This document shows, one piece after another, positions 45,215-55,968 of a stretch of 64,000 nucleotides of DNA (position 1 is its first letter; every line of letters starts with the position of its first letter). The stretch comes from Kangiella sp. TOML190. Lineage in GTDB: Bacteria; Pseudomonadota; Gammaproteobacteria; Enterobacterales; Kangiellaceae. The notes beneath the pieces are model-generated. The model ran no database searches. It had not been told where the DNA came from and worked only from the letters and a program-made list of their open reading frames with translations. Made by a program: the position numbers and the translations under genes. The stretch is taken from NCBI RefSeq assembly GCF_023706045.1, contig NZ_BQYL01000001.1:682001-746000 (forward strand), written 5' to 3'.

Positions 45215-46411
45215 TTAAGAAATAACGCCCAGTTCACGGCCCACTTTCTCGAAAGCCGCTATTGCGCGATCGATATGTTCAATTTCGTGCGCCGCCGACA
45301 TTTGAGTACGGATCCGCGCCTGACCTTTTGGCACCACTGGGAAAGAAAATCCTACGACATAGATCCCTTCTTCTAGCATCTTGTCCGCAAACTTGGAAGC
45401 TAGAGACGCATCACCAAGCATCACGGGAATAATTGGATGTTCGCCTGGTACTAATTCAAAACCCAAAGCAGTCATTTTTTCTCGGAAATATTCGCTATTT
45501 TTACGTAACTTTTGACGTAAATCATCACTCGCTTCGAGCATATCCAAAACCTTTAAGCTAGCCGATGCTATCACTGGCGCCAAAGTGTTCGAGAACAAAT
45601 AGGGACGCGAACGCTGGCGTAACCATTCAACAATTTCTTTGCTTGCTGAAGTATAGCCACCCGATGCGCCACCCAGCGCTTTGCCCAAGGTTCCCGTGAT
45701 AATATCCACGCGCCCCATGACCTCGCAAAACTCGTGCGAGCCTTTACCTTTTTCACCAATAAAACCCACTGCATGCGAATCATCGACCATTACTAAGGCA
45801 TGGTATTTATCCGCTAAATCACACACCGCTTTTAAGTTAGCGATAATCCCATCCATTGAAAAGACGCCGTCAGTTACGATCAACTTATACCGCGCACCAT
45901 CGGCATCAGCTTGCTGTAACTGTTTTTCCAGCTCCGCCATATCATTATTGGCATAGCGATAGCGCATGGCTTTACACAAACGCACCCCATCAATAATCGA
46001 AGCATGGTTCAGCGCATCGGAAATAATCGCATCTTCCTTAGTTAAAAGCGTCTCAAACAAGCCCGTATTGGCATCGAAACATGAAGAATACAAAATGGTG
46101 TCTTGCATCCCTAAAAAACGGCTAATGCGGCTTTCCAATTCTTTATGCACCGTTTGAGTGCCACAAATAAAACGAACCGAAGCCATACCATAACCGAATT
46201 CATCCAAAGCTTTTTGCCCGGCATCGATTAGTTCAGGCGCATTGGCTAAACCGAGGTAGTTGTTGGCACAAAAGTTAAGAACATCCTGACCAGTAGTCAC
46301 GGAAATATCGGCGGCCTGTTGCGAGTTAATCACTCGCTCAGACTTGTATAAGCCAGCTTCTTTGACTTCATCAATTTGTGATTGGATGTGTTTGGAAAAT
46401 TCAGGTTTCAT
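45215..46411 (-). CDS. kbl: 2-amino-3-ketobutyrate coenzyme A ligase
   Basis: A PLP enzyme (398 aa) that splits 2-amino-3-ketobutyrate with CoA into glycine and acetyl-CoA. The Schiff-base Lys244 lies in [31 protein letters not shown] and TDGVFSMDG provide the PLP-binding Asp and neighbours; length and numbering match E. coli Kbl exactly. It precedes tdh by 13 bp, giving a two-step threonine-degradation operon. Confidence 0.98.
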   Translation of the reverse strand: MKPEFSKHIQSQIDEVKEAGLYKSERVINSQQAADISVTTGQDVLNFCANNYLGLANAPELIDAGQKALDEFGYGMASVRFICGTQTVHKELESRISRFLGMQDTILYSSCFDANTGLFETLLTKEDAIISDALNHASIIDGVRLCKAMRYRYANNDMAELEKQLQQADADGARYKLIVTDGVFSMDGIIANLKAVCDLADKYHALVMVDDSHAVGFIGEKGKGSHEFCEVMGRVDIITGTLGKALGGASGGYTSASKEIVEWLRQRSRPYLFSNTLAPVIASASLKVLDMLEASDDLRQKLRKNSEYFREKMTALGFELVPGEHPIIPVMLGDASLASKFADKMLEEGIYVVGFSFPVVPKGQARIRTQMSAAHEIEHIDRAIAAFEKVGRELGVIS

Positions 46412-46580
46412 AAGTGCAATTTGTCCACTTTGGGATCCGCTGTAAAAAATTGCACCTATTCTAGCATTGATTGAGCTTTAAGCGGTATAACCAGTGCTTA
46501 AATCTTGTTACAACTGGCTACTTGCTACCAGTACTTTTCCCACTAGAATTAAGACAAGAATAAAAACAAAGGAGAAACAC

Positions 46581-47024
46581 ATGGAATTTTCAATTAAATA
46601 CACTACTAGAGACTATTCAGCAGTTTCAAAATATAAAATCAGAGAAATACTGCTTGATGAGAACAAAAATCCCGATAGTTTTTGGTATAAGGTTTTCTCG
46701 AATGTTATTAATGTCTTAATTTGCACCTATAACAAGTTTGGTAAATTAAGACATACCTACCACTTTTCAATTAATGAAGAATCGCTCACTCGAGCGCATA
46801 AAAAACAAAGTGGTACTGTTGGCTGGGATAGAATCTTTAACTTCCTTGATCATCCTAAGTTTTTCCTACTTAACCTTGAAGACGGTAGCTTGGTAATACC
46901 CAAAAGGGTTCTTAAAGCGGAATGGATAACTAGGATAACTAATCTTCTTAAAGCTAATGAAATAGAAGAAAAGGTTCTTATTGATCTGCCATCAGATACT
47001 GAGAAACCAAAACTGCCAAAATAG
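46581..47024 (+). CDS. YcxB-like family protein
   Basis: A 147-aa AT-rich gene. The product resembles the YcxB-like C-terminal domain: FSINEESLTRAHKKQSGTVGWD, FLLNLEDGSLVIPKRVL. Unlike many relatives it has no obvious pair of membrane helices; only residues 36-52 are hydrophobic. Function unknown. AAAGGAG lies eight bases before the ATG, which fixes the start; longer frames are not supported. Its 3' end overlaps the convergent aquaporin gene by 47 bp. Confidence 0.75.
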   Translation: MEFSIKYTTRDYSAVSKYKIREILLDENKNPDSFWYKVFSNVINVLICTYNKFGKLRHTYHFSINEESLTRAHKKQSGTVGWDRIFNFLDHPKFFLLNLEDGSLVIPKRVLKAEWITRITNLLKANEIEEKVLIDLPSDTEKPKLPK

Positions 47025-47622
47025 CGCCAGCAATAGTGGCAACAATATAAAGCCATAAATGCTCAAGATTGCCTGAGACTACTGCTGGGGCGATGGAGCG
47101 CGCTGGGTTCATGGAAGCTTTAGTCACTGGGCCTGCGAACATGGCTGCTAACCCAACGGTAGTGCCAATAGCAGCACCTGCCATTAAACCTTTTTCTTTA
47201 GCGCCAAAGGCTACCTGCATAATCACAAACATCAAAATAAAGGTCAGGATTAACTCGATGACTAAGGCTTTTTCACTGGCTACGCTAGGAATAGTAGCAC
47301 CAAGAGTCTCATGGGTGGGGAAAAGCCAAGCGAGCAGTAATGATGCGCTAAAAGCCCCGGCGAGTTGCGCCACAATATAGGGTGCCATTTGATTAACGGG
47401 GAATCGTTTAGCAACTACAAAGCCAATCGTTACTGCAGGATTTAAATGTGCTCCCGAAATATCACCAATCGAATAGATCACCGCCGCTACTATCATGCCC
47501 CAAGTCAAAGCCACACCAACATGAGTAATAGCTCCGCCTGAAATGTCGTTAATGATCATGGCGCCAGTACCCGCGAAAATTAACATAAATGTGCCTAGAT
47601 ATTCGGCGGTAAAATTGCGCAT
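46978..47622 (-). CDS. aqpZ: Aquaporin (MIP family)
   Basis: A 214-aa channel with six helices and two NPA motifs: HLNPAVTIG (about 61-63) and MNPARSIAP (about 171-173), the latter with Arg174 of the selectivity filter. Aromatic-arginine filter details needed to separate water from glycerol channels cannot be decided fully, but length and lack of the glycerol-facilitator insert favour a water-type channel. It converges on the YcxB-like gene, with overlapping ends. Confidence 0.9.
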   Translation of the reverse strand: MRNFTAEYLGTFMLIFAGTGAMIINDISGGAITHVGVALTWGMIVAAVIYSIGDISGAHLNPAVTIGFVVAKRFPVNQMAPYIVAQLAGAFSASLLLAWLFPTHETLGATIPSVASEKALVIELILTFILMFVIMQVAFGAKEKGLMAGAAIGTTVGLAAMFAGPVTKASMNPARSIAPAVVSGNLEHLWLYIVATIAGAILAVLVSQYLMADQ

Positions 47623-47705
47623 AACAACTGCTAAAAAGGCTACTAAATTAGGTGGCTGCTAGTGTGCCAAAATTTTTCTTAAAGCTCTAGTTGTTAATGG
47701 ATAAA

Positions 47706-49199
47706 TTACCACTCAAATTCGATATTACGAATACGGCGCGAAACCCTGTGATAGATTCTTTCGGCTGCTGGGTAGTCCAAATACGGAATATCAATATGGT
47801 GGGCACCAACTTGTGCACCTGCCGTGTCCAGCTCTACTCTGGCCATTTGATGCCGACGATCAAAATAGCTTTCTTTTATCCGCACCGTCTGTACTTTTGG
47901 TAAACGTACATAGGTTTCTTTTCGGAACACTACGCCACTTTTAAAAGCCACCAGTTCGTCACTAAGGTAATAACCCATGTTATCAATATACGCCTTGGCA
48001 TAGAAAAATGACCAAATCGCAGCAACTGCCAGCGCAGATCCAAACACCCAAGGCGAATAAAAGTTTAAGGCCGCTAACAGCAGGGTCCAAATAATAAGCG
48101 AAACCTTGAACACTCGCTTCCAAGCTCTCGTCTCTATCGACGACCACTGAATCTTGTCCCAAGCTTGATCCGGCTGCACCTTTTTTAGGTAAAGCATTTT
48201 TTGCTCCACAGGTAAAACTGGAGCTAACTGCTTCATGGTCACCCCTTGCTGTTCGCTATTGACCCCTCCGGCAGTTTCAATAGAAACTCCTATCCGCTTA
48301 AAGAATTGGTGCAACCAAGAGTTATGAATCGTTAAGGTTTGAATTCGCGACATCGGAATGGTCGCTTGTAATCTTGTGAGCAAGCCCATGGTCGCGGCTA
48401 ACTTGCCCTGACGCTTTCTTAAATTAAAATCATGAAACTTAAACAGCGCCATACCAATGGATAAGAGCCAAAGCACTAAGATGGCACTAATCACAAAAAT
48501 AATCCCATACAGTATATTGGTATAGATGCTTGCTTCAGGCACTATAGACTGGACACCTTCGGTCACATAATTAATGCTTTGCTTTAGAAAAGGGCGGATA
48601 TTTCTGGGGTTATCATCATCCAAAAACTGGCCAATAAAGCCAAAAAACAAGGCTACTACCACCAGTCCCTTGTTAGAAATAATTCCATAGCGGACAATTT
48701 CTGCAAAATTTAAACTTAAGATAGCATTTGTTTTATCAACTTCTTCACTATCGGGATCTTCGATTGCTAGCTCTTGTTTTTCTGCTAAAACGCGGCTTTG
48801 CAATTCTTTCACTGCGTCTAAATCAATAACGTTGATCACCGCTTCTGGCTTACCGCCGGAAGCCGATTCCAACTGCACTTTGACCACACCGAAAATTCGA
48901 TGCAACGGACCCTGGATCAGATTAAGGTTTTGGATCTTGTCGTATCTTACTTGACGCAAATTACGAAAAATCACCCCTTCTTTAACTCGGATTTGCTGAT
49001 CTTCTAGCCAGTAGCGGTAAAAACGAAATTGGATAATGGAAATAATGCTAACCAGCGAAGCCCCCGCTAAGGCATACAACTCCCACGAGCTGCTACCACC
49101 TGTACCAAGCAAGGCAATCAAGGCTGGGAAAATTAATTTCTTAATATTTTCCCATAAGATAAATAATGGAGAGACTTTATGGAGCTTGTGTTCTTGCAT
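47706..49199 (-). CDS. Bacterial PH-domain (bPH2/DUF304) membrane protein, YdbT-like
   Basis: A 497-aa membrane protein with three bPH2 (YdbS/YdbT-like) domains interleaved with hydrophobic helix pairs near residues 15-55, 165-240 and 370-400. Recognisable stretches are RVKEGVIFRNLRQVRYDKIQNLNLIQGPLHR and VVFRKETYVRLPKVQTVRI. Functions are unproven; in Bacillus the pair is linked to resistance to certain antimicrobial compounds. It follows the shorter YdbS-like gene by 28 bp, so they form an operon of the usual two-gene type. Confidence 0.88.
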   Translation of the reverse strand: MQEHKLHKVSPLFILWENIKKLIFPALIALLGTGGSSSWELYALAGASLVSIISIIQFRFYRYWLEDQQIRVKEGVIFRNLRQVRYDKIQNLNLIQGPLHRIFGVVKVQLESASGGKPEAVINVIDLDAVKELQSRVLAEKQELAIEDPDSEEVDKTNAILSLNFAEIVRYGIISNKGLVVVALFFGFIGQFLDDDNPRNIRPFLKQSINYVTEGVQSIVPEASIYTNILYGIIFVISAILVLWLLSIGMALFKFHDFNLRKRQGKLAATMGLLTRLQATIPMSRIQTLTIHNSWLHQFFKRIGVSIETAGGVNSEQQGVTMKQLAPVLPVEQKMLYLKKVQPDQAWDKIQWSSIETRAWKRVFKVSLIIWTLLLAALNFYSPWVFGSALAVAAIWSFFYAKAYIDNMGYYLSDELVAFKSGVVFRKETYVRLPKVQTVRIKESYFDRRHQMARVELDTAGAQVGAHHIDIPYLDYPAAERIYHRVSRRIRNIEFEW

Positions 49200-49227
49200 A
49201 AATTAGATCCTACCGCTACGGCCAATA

Positions 49228-49710
49228 TCACACTGCATCGGTTTGTTCCGAATCAATAAGTCTATCGCGAAGTTCATTAGCCACTTCCAACTCAACTCCA
49301 GATAGAGTAACCGAAGCATCTCTGGTGCCAGCAGTATGCACCACCAATTTACCAAGATGATACTTTCTATCTAGAGGCCCTTGAGCAACGTCCGTATGCT
49401 GAACACGGTTTTGCGGTACTAAAATTCTTTTGCGCCAAAAAACACCCCGCTGGAGGTATAAACCCTCTTCGCTAAACCACCAACGGCTATAATCGTATCG
49501 CTTCTTTGACCAGAAAAAGCCGAATAACCACAGTAGAATTGCTGCGACTAAACCGTAGCCGAAGCGTGTCCACTCACCACTAACCACAGCAATAAAAACC
49601 GCAAGGGCGAGAACACCGATACTAAAAATTGAAAAAATAATCCGTGTGATGGTAATGGACTTTGGACTTAAAGATTGTGCATCTTCAGGAATCTGTTCGA
49701 ACAATGACAT
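49228..49710 (-). CDS. Bacterial PH-domain (bPH2) membrane protein, YdbS-like
   Basis: A 160-aa protein with two adjacent helices (about 25-70) and one bPH2 domain in the C-terminal half: WFSEEGLYLQRGVFWRKR, then VPQNRVQHTDVAQGPLDRKYHLGKL. This is the short partner of the three-domain protein encoded next. Function unknown; the two probably form a membrane complex. Confidence 0.88.
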   Translation of the reverse strand: MSLFEQIPEDAQSLSPKSITITRIIFSIFSIGVLALAVFIAVVSGEWTRFGYGLVAAILLWLFGFFWSKKRYDYSRWWFSEEGLYLQRGVFWRKRILVPQNRVQHTDVAQGPLDRKYHLGKLVVHTAGTRDASVTLSGVELEVANELRDRLIDSEQTDAV

Positions 49711-49806
49711 GCCAAGAATTTAATTAACTTTGTTAAGATTTTATTATACTGAAAATGTCTCTAACCACTAGTCTTAGCTTGTAACCAATTATTTTAATCT
49801 AATGAG

Positions 49807-50124
49807 TTATCTTACTGACTCAATTCCACCCTTAAGGCTATAAACGCTGGTAAAATCAGCCTGAATTAACAAAGTCGCGGCGTTAAAACTTTTTTGCCCT
49901 ACCTGGCAGTATAAAACTATCGGCTCATCAGGATCGAGCTGATTAATATGACTAGAAAATTCCAAAATCGAAATATTGTCGCCACCGAGGTTATTGGCGA
50001 GATGTTTATCTTCTTCTCTAACATCGATTAGCGCTGGGGCGTTATTTTGAGCTAACCAGATTTCTAGCTCTTGCCAGTTGATCCATTGCACTTGATCCGA
50101 TTCTTGCGGAATAAACTCAGCCAT
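49807..50124 (-). CDS. Rhodanese-like protein at the end of the thiamin operon
   Basis: A 105-aa single-domain rhodanese. The active loop LYCQVGQKSFNAATLL carries Cys about 75 and has the CxxGxKS form typical of rhodanese domains attached to ThiF/MoeB proteins; PALIDVREEDKH is the N-terminal signature. It starts four bases after thiDE stops. Since no thiF is in the operon, it may bring persulfide sulfur for thiazole synthesis (inference). Confidence 0.88.
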   Translation of the reverse strand: MAEFIPQESDQVQWINWQELEIWLAQNNAPALIDVREEDKHLANNLGGDNISILEFSSHINQLDPDEPIVLYCQVGQKSFNAATLLIQADFTSVYSLKGGIESVR

Positions 50125-50128
50125 CTTG

Positions 50129-51619
50129 CTAGTACTCTTGGATAATTTTCATCATTTGCAACGTCACCGCCTCTGGATCTTCCGCTTGGGTTATCGCTGA
50201 AATCATGGCAATCCCTGAAGTTTTGGTTGCAGCCACTTCAGGCATTCTTTGCAAGTTAATGCCGCCAATCGCCACCCACGGATATTCATTCATGGTATTA
50301 ACCCAATAGGACAAATTTTCCACCCCATGCGGGATCCACGGCATTTGCTTCGACTCGGTATGATACACAGGGCCACAAGCTAAATAACTGGGTTTGATCG
50401 CATGCGCCCGCGCCACTTCATAATAACAATGAGTACTGATCCCAAGTCGCAAGCCCGCTTTGCTAATCGCTAGCAAGTCAGCGCCATCCAGATCTTCTTG
50501 ACCTAAATGCACGCCATAAGCATTGTGCTTAATCGCCAGCGACCAATAGTCATTAATAAATAAACGCGCTTGATATTTTTTAGCAATGGCTATTGCTGCC
50601 TTAATTTCTTGCTCTAACTGCTCGCCACTTAAGTCTTTAACTCGCAGTTGAACAGTGCTGATCCCTAAAGGTAATAAACGCTCTAACCATTGCGCCCGAT
50701 CCACCACCGGGTATAAACCCAACGGTTTTTCATCGGCACAAGGTGGAAAAGCATAATCTTGTTCTATAAAAGATTTTGCCAGTTGCGGCATATACTCTTG
50801 TTTGGCTGGCCACTGTAAAGGCTTTAACGGCCCCTTACCCATACCGACTCGATAGCCATGCTCAATCGCCTGATTGATTTGCATTTTACCAATCACAATC
50901 GCATCTTTTAGCGAATGATTGAGCGCCCAAGCGGTAGCAATAGACGCCGCCAGAACACAACCAGTGCCACGGGTATTATCCCGATGCTGGCGTGCGCTAC
51001 TTAGCCAAAAAGATTCACTTTCTTGTTCAAGCGAATCACTGCAAAAATAATCGGCACAAAAATCCTCGTCCGCATGACCGCCTTTAACTAACACCGCTTT
51101 AACTCCAGCGGATAAAATATCATCCACCGCAAATTCAATATCCTCTAACTTTTCGATTTTACGAGCAGTTAATAATTCCAATTCGGGAATATTGGGCGTT
51201 AATAGATCAATCTGGTGAAATAAGGTTTTAAAAGCAACTTGTGCCGCCTCATCCATCAATTGTTTGCCTGAGGAGCTCACCATAACCGGATCAACAATTA
51301 ACTTACCTTGATACTCTTTTAAAAATTCTTTTAAAGCGTTAATCGCATCAACCGTGGGTAATAATCCCACCTTGATCGCATCCGCTGGCAAATCATCTTT
51401 AAGCGCATTAAATTGTGCCGTTATTTGCTCTTCCGATAACGGATTAATCGCCAGTACTTTTTTTGAATTTTGCGCAGTAACTGCTGTAGTTACCATACAC
51501 GGATGCGCACCAAAAGCTTCTATTGCTCGAATATCGGCAACTTGTCCAGCCAAACCCGAGCAGTCCGATCCGGCAACAGACCAGACGATTGGTTTTCTTT
51601 TCTGAGAGTGTTGATTCAT
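50129..51619 (-). CDS. thiDE: Bifunctional HMP-phosphate kinase / thiamin-phosphate synthase (ThiD-ThiE fusion)
   Basis: A 496-aa fusion. Residues 1-270 are ThiD: WSVAGSDCSGLAGQVADIRA, VDPVMVSSSGKQL and TRGTGCVLAASIATAWA (anion hole). Residues 300-496 are ThiE: LYPVVDRAQWLERLL, TVQLRVKDLSGEQL, LFINDYWSLAIKHNAYGVHLGQEDL and AIGGINLQRMPEV. Together they phosphorylate hydroxymethylpyrimidine phosphate and join it to the thiazole phosphate. Ten bases follow thiG. Confidence 0.95.
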   Translation of the reverse strand: MNQHSQKRKPIVWSVAGSDCSGLAGQVADIRAIEAFGAHPCMVTTAVTAQNSKKVLAINPLSEEQITAQFNALKDDLPADAIKVGLLPTVDAINALKEFLKEYQGKLIVDPVMVSSSGKQLMDEAAQVAFKTLFHQIDLLTPNIPELELLTARKIEKLEDIEFAVDDILSAGVKAVLVKGGHADEDFCADYFCSDSLEQESESFWLSSARQHRDNTRGTGCVLAASIATAWALNHSLKDAIVIGKMQINQAIEHGYRVGMGKGPLKPLQWPAKQEYMPQLAKSFIEQDYAFPPCADEKPLGLYPVVDRAQWLERLLPLGISTVQLRVKDLSGEQLEQEIKAAIAIAKKYQARLFINDYWSLAIKHNAYGVHLGQEDLDGADLLAISKAGLRLGISTHCYYEVARAHAIKPSYLACGPVYHTESKQMPWIPHGVENLSYWVNTMNEYPWVAIGGINLQRMPEVAATKTSGIAMISAITQAEDPEAVTLQMMKIIQEY

Positions 51620-51628
51620 GAATTGTTT

Positions 51629-52399
51629 TTAATCGTTATGCCAGAAAGGGGTGCCAACCACTGGGGTGCTCGGCTTAGCCAAATCGCGCTCTGGTATCGC
51701 CCCAGCTTCAAAAGCCTGGCGTCCTGCGTTAACCGCATTTTTAAATGCTGAAGCCATCATTACCGGATCTTCCGCTTGCGCAATTGCAGTATTTAGCAGC
51801 ACAGCATCGTAGCCCATTTCCATAGCCTTTGCTGCGTGCGATGGCAAACCTAAACCAGCATCAATCACCATGGGTACGTCCGGTAAACGCTCGCGTAAAG
51901 TTTGCAAAGCATAGGGATCGGTTAAACCTCGGCCTGTACCGATCGGAGCGCCCCAAGGCATTAAAATATTACAACCCACATCCAGCAGTTTTTGGCATAA
52001 AACCAGATCATCGGTGCAATAGGGAAAGACCTCGAAACCGCGCTGGGTTAATGCTTTAGCCGCTTCGACTAGCTGAAACGGATCTGGCTGTAAGTTATAA
52101 TCATCGCCTATAACTTCGAGTTTAATCCAATTGGTTTGAAAAATTTCACGCGCCATTTCGGCCGTTGTGATCGCTTCTTTGGTTGAATGACAGCCGGCGG
52201 TGTTCGGCAGCCAATGGCAGTCCAGTTGATTAATCTGACTCCAAAAATTTTCGCCACCTTTTCCTTGACGGCGCACTGAAACCGTAATCACCTGCGATTC
52301 TGAAGCTTTTAACGCATCCAGCATAACCTGTGGCGACGGGTAGAGCGCCGTACCGACAAATAATCTGCTTGAAATGTCTTTACCACCAATTGTTAACAT
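51629..52399 (-). CDS. thiG: Thiazole synthase
   Basis: Forms thiazole phosphate from deoxyxylulose phosphate, dehydroglycine and ThiS-thiocarboxylate. The Schiff-base Lys93 is in [53 protein letters not shown] and [19 protein letters not shown] are signatures. Length 256 aa is normal. It follows thiS by 76 bp. Confidence 0.97.
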   Translation of the reverse strand: MLTIGGKDISSRLFVGTALYPSPQVMLDALKASESQVITVSVRRQGKGGENFWSQINQLDCHWLPNTAGCHSTKEAITTAEMAREIFQTNWIKLEVIGDDYNLQPDPFQLVEAAKALTQRGFEVFPYCTDDLVLCQKLLDVGCNILMPWGAPIGTGRGLTDPYALQTLRERLPDVPMVIDAGLGLPSHAAKAMEMGYDAVLLNTAIAQAEDPVMMASAFKNAVNAGRQAFEAGAIPERDLAKPSTPVVGTPFWHND

Positions 52400-52475
52400 A
52401 CGCTGTTGCTCGTTACTTAAACTCTATTTTTTATTTACTGTTCTAGGTTAGCGCGATACGCGGTAACTGGAATTT

Positions 52476-52688
52476 TTAACCGCCTTGCATAGGCAAAACG
52501 ATCTCTACCTTATCATTTTCGTTTAATGCGGTTTCTGCATAAATTGATCTTGGAATAAACTCCATATTCACTGCCACAGCGAAGTTGCTTTGTTCCAATT
52601 GGTTATTAGCTTGTAACCAATCAATAAATTGACTAATCGTCATCGGCGTTTCGATTTCTATCGTCCGATCATTAAGCATTAACTGCAT
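52476..52688 (-). CDS. thiS: Sulfur carrier protein ThiS
   Basis: A 70-aa ubiquitin-like protein ending in Gly-Gly (LPMQGG), where sulfur is carried as a thiocarboxylate for ThiG. FAVAVNMEFIPRSIYAETAL and NDKVEIVLPMQGG are typical. The start ATG lies after AGAGGAA and overlaps the end of thiO by 17 bases; a second ATG three codons later is possible. Confidence 0.93.
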   Translation of the reverse strand: MQLMLNDRTIEIETPMTISQFIDWLQANNQLEQSNFAVAVNMEFIPRSIYAETALNENDKVEIVLPMQGG

Positions 52689-53730
52689 AGACTTCCTCTT
52701 TACTATCAATAGATTCTAATAATTGCTCTATCGCTTTTTCAATCAAAGCTGGTGCCAATAAGATCCCATGCCGATAAAGACCATTAATTTTGCCAATGCC
52801 ATCTTCCAGCTCCATCAAGGGCAAATTATCCGCTAAGGCCGGCCGACAATTAACTACTGACTTGATAATACGCGCCTCACCAAAACCTTTATGCACACTG
52901 TAAGCGGCTGACAATAACTCCAAGCTGGAACGAACCGAAACTGGCGAATAATCTTCCGACTCAATTTCAGTCGCACCCACCAAATAGATGTTATTCGGTC
53001 TTGGCACTATATAAATTCGATAACGCGGATGCATTAACCGGGTTAAATTTTTGATGTTAACGTCTGGAGCTTCGAGCCACAGCAATTCACCACGCACAGC
53101 CCGTAATGGTAAACTTTCTTTTGCTCCTAAGCCGCGACAATCAAATACCCAATCAAAAGCATGGGTATCATGCTCCGTTTTAAGCAAGCCTTTTTCGATG
53201 GATACTACCCGCGTATTGTCATACCACACAATAGTATCCAGCTCTCTATCCAGTGCTTGCAATAATTCTATGGGATCCAATTGACCTTCTGTTGGTAAAA
53301 AGAGTCCCTCGCCCAAAGAAGCCAATTCTTGATCTTTAATCGCAAGGTCAACTTTTTGTGCATAGTCAGCAACATTATCTAGCTTACGATGTATTAATCG
53401 ATAAAAATGCTCTAACTCAACCTTGTCTTGGCCATGTGCGGCGACAATAGAACCTTGTTGCTTGAAAAACACCTGCGATGAAAGCTGGCTTAACCACTGC
53501 GGATAAATTTCCAGCGAGCGACAGCCCAGTTCAAAAACTTTAGGCTCGGCCATTTCTAATTCGGCTAATGGTGATAAAATTCCAGCGGCCGCATAAGAGC
53601 AAGCCGCTTGGCTATGCCGCGCAGCTTTATCGAAAATCGAGATTTCAAATCCAAGCTCAGCTCCTAACTTGGACAATCGCCAGGCAAGCATTCGCCCAGC
53701 AATTCCAGCGCCGACTACCGCAATTCGCAT
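52672..53730 (-). CDS. thiO: Glycine oxidase ThiO
   Basis: A 352-aa FAD enzyme that oxidises glycine to the imine used by thiazole synthase, the O2-dependent alternative to ThiH. The dinucleotide motif is VVGAGIAGRMLAWRLSKLG; SYAAAGILSPLAE, RGELLWLEAPDV and RPALADNLPLMEL are conserved. Its presence in place of thiH fits an aerobic organism. It lies four bases after thiC. Confidence 0.93.
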   Translation of the reverse strand: MRIAVVGAGIAGRMLAWRLSKLGAELGFEISIFDKAARHSQAACSYAAAGILSPLAELEMAEPKVFELGCRSLEIYPQWLSQLSSQVFFKQQGSIVAAHGQDKVELEHFYRLIHRKLDNVADYAQKVDLAIKDQELASLGEGLFLPTEGQLDPIELLQALDRELDTIVWYDNTRVVSIEKGLLKTEHDTHAFDWVFDCRGLGAKESLPLRAVRGELLWLEAPDVNIKNLTRLMHPRYRIYIVPRPNNIYLVGATEIESEDYSPVSVRSSLELLSAAYSVHKGFGEARIIKSVVNCRPALADNLPLMELEDGIGKINGLYRHGILLAPALIEKAIEQLLESIDSKEEVYAVNA

Positions 53731-53733
53731 GAG

Positions 53734-55656
<1,923 letters not shown>

Positions 55657-55734
55657 TCACGGCTGGCATGACGGAACCTAGGAAAGTGTAATGATTACAA
55701 AGACTTAGCGTTAAAGCTTTGATTAAGAATTACT

Positions 55735-55854
55735 CTTCCCTCCGCCGATGCTAATCGGATCAGGTTATACGGGTTTGCGTAGTGCATCTCAGCCTTAGTT
55801 GTTAATCCTTACTTATCGCATAACGCGCAAACTAGGAACAGAAGGCACCCCGAG
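55735..55854 (-). promoter_or_regulatory. TPP riboswitch
   Basis: On the minus strand the leader opens with GGGGTGCC (55844-55851), has CTGAGATGCAC in the middle (the pyrimidine-sensing CUGAGA) and closes with ACCTGATCCGATTAGCATCG and GGAGGGAAGAG. These are the conserved elements of the thiamin pyrophosphate (THI-box) aptamer in correct order. It lies just upstream of thiC and would repress the operon when TPP is plentiful. No clear terminator hairpin follows, so control is probably at translation initiation. Confidence 0.95.
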
Positions 55855-55865
55855 AGTTGCAATCT

Positions 55866-55893
55866 ATTATACCGGTTTTTAGCAACTTTTCAC
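55866..55893 (-). promoter_or_regulatory. Probable promoter of the thiamin operon
   Basis: Reading on the minus strand, a perfect TATAAT occupies 55866-55871. A weak -35 (GTGAAA, 4 of 6) lies 16 bases upstream of it. Transcription starting about seven bases downstream would begin almost exactly at the 5' end of the riboswitch. Confidence 0.6.
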
Positions 55894-55968
55894 CTCATCC
55901 GATGGCAGTTACGAGTCCTATTTGCACTTTTTGCCAATTAGTTGCATCATAATTTTATCGCCCAGCAA

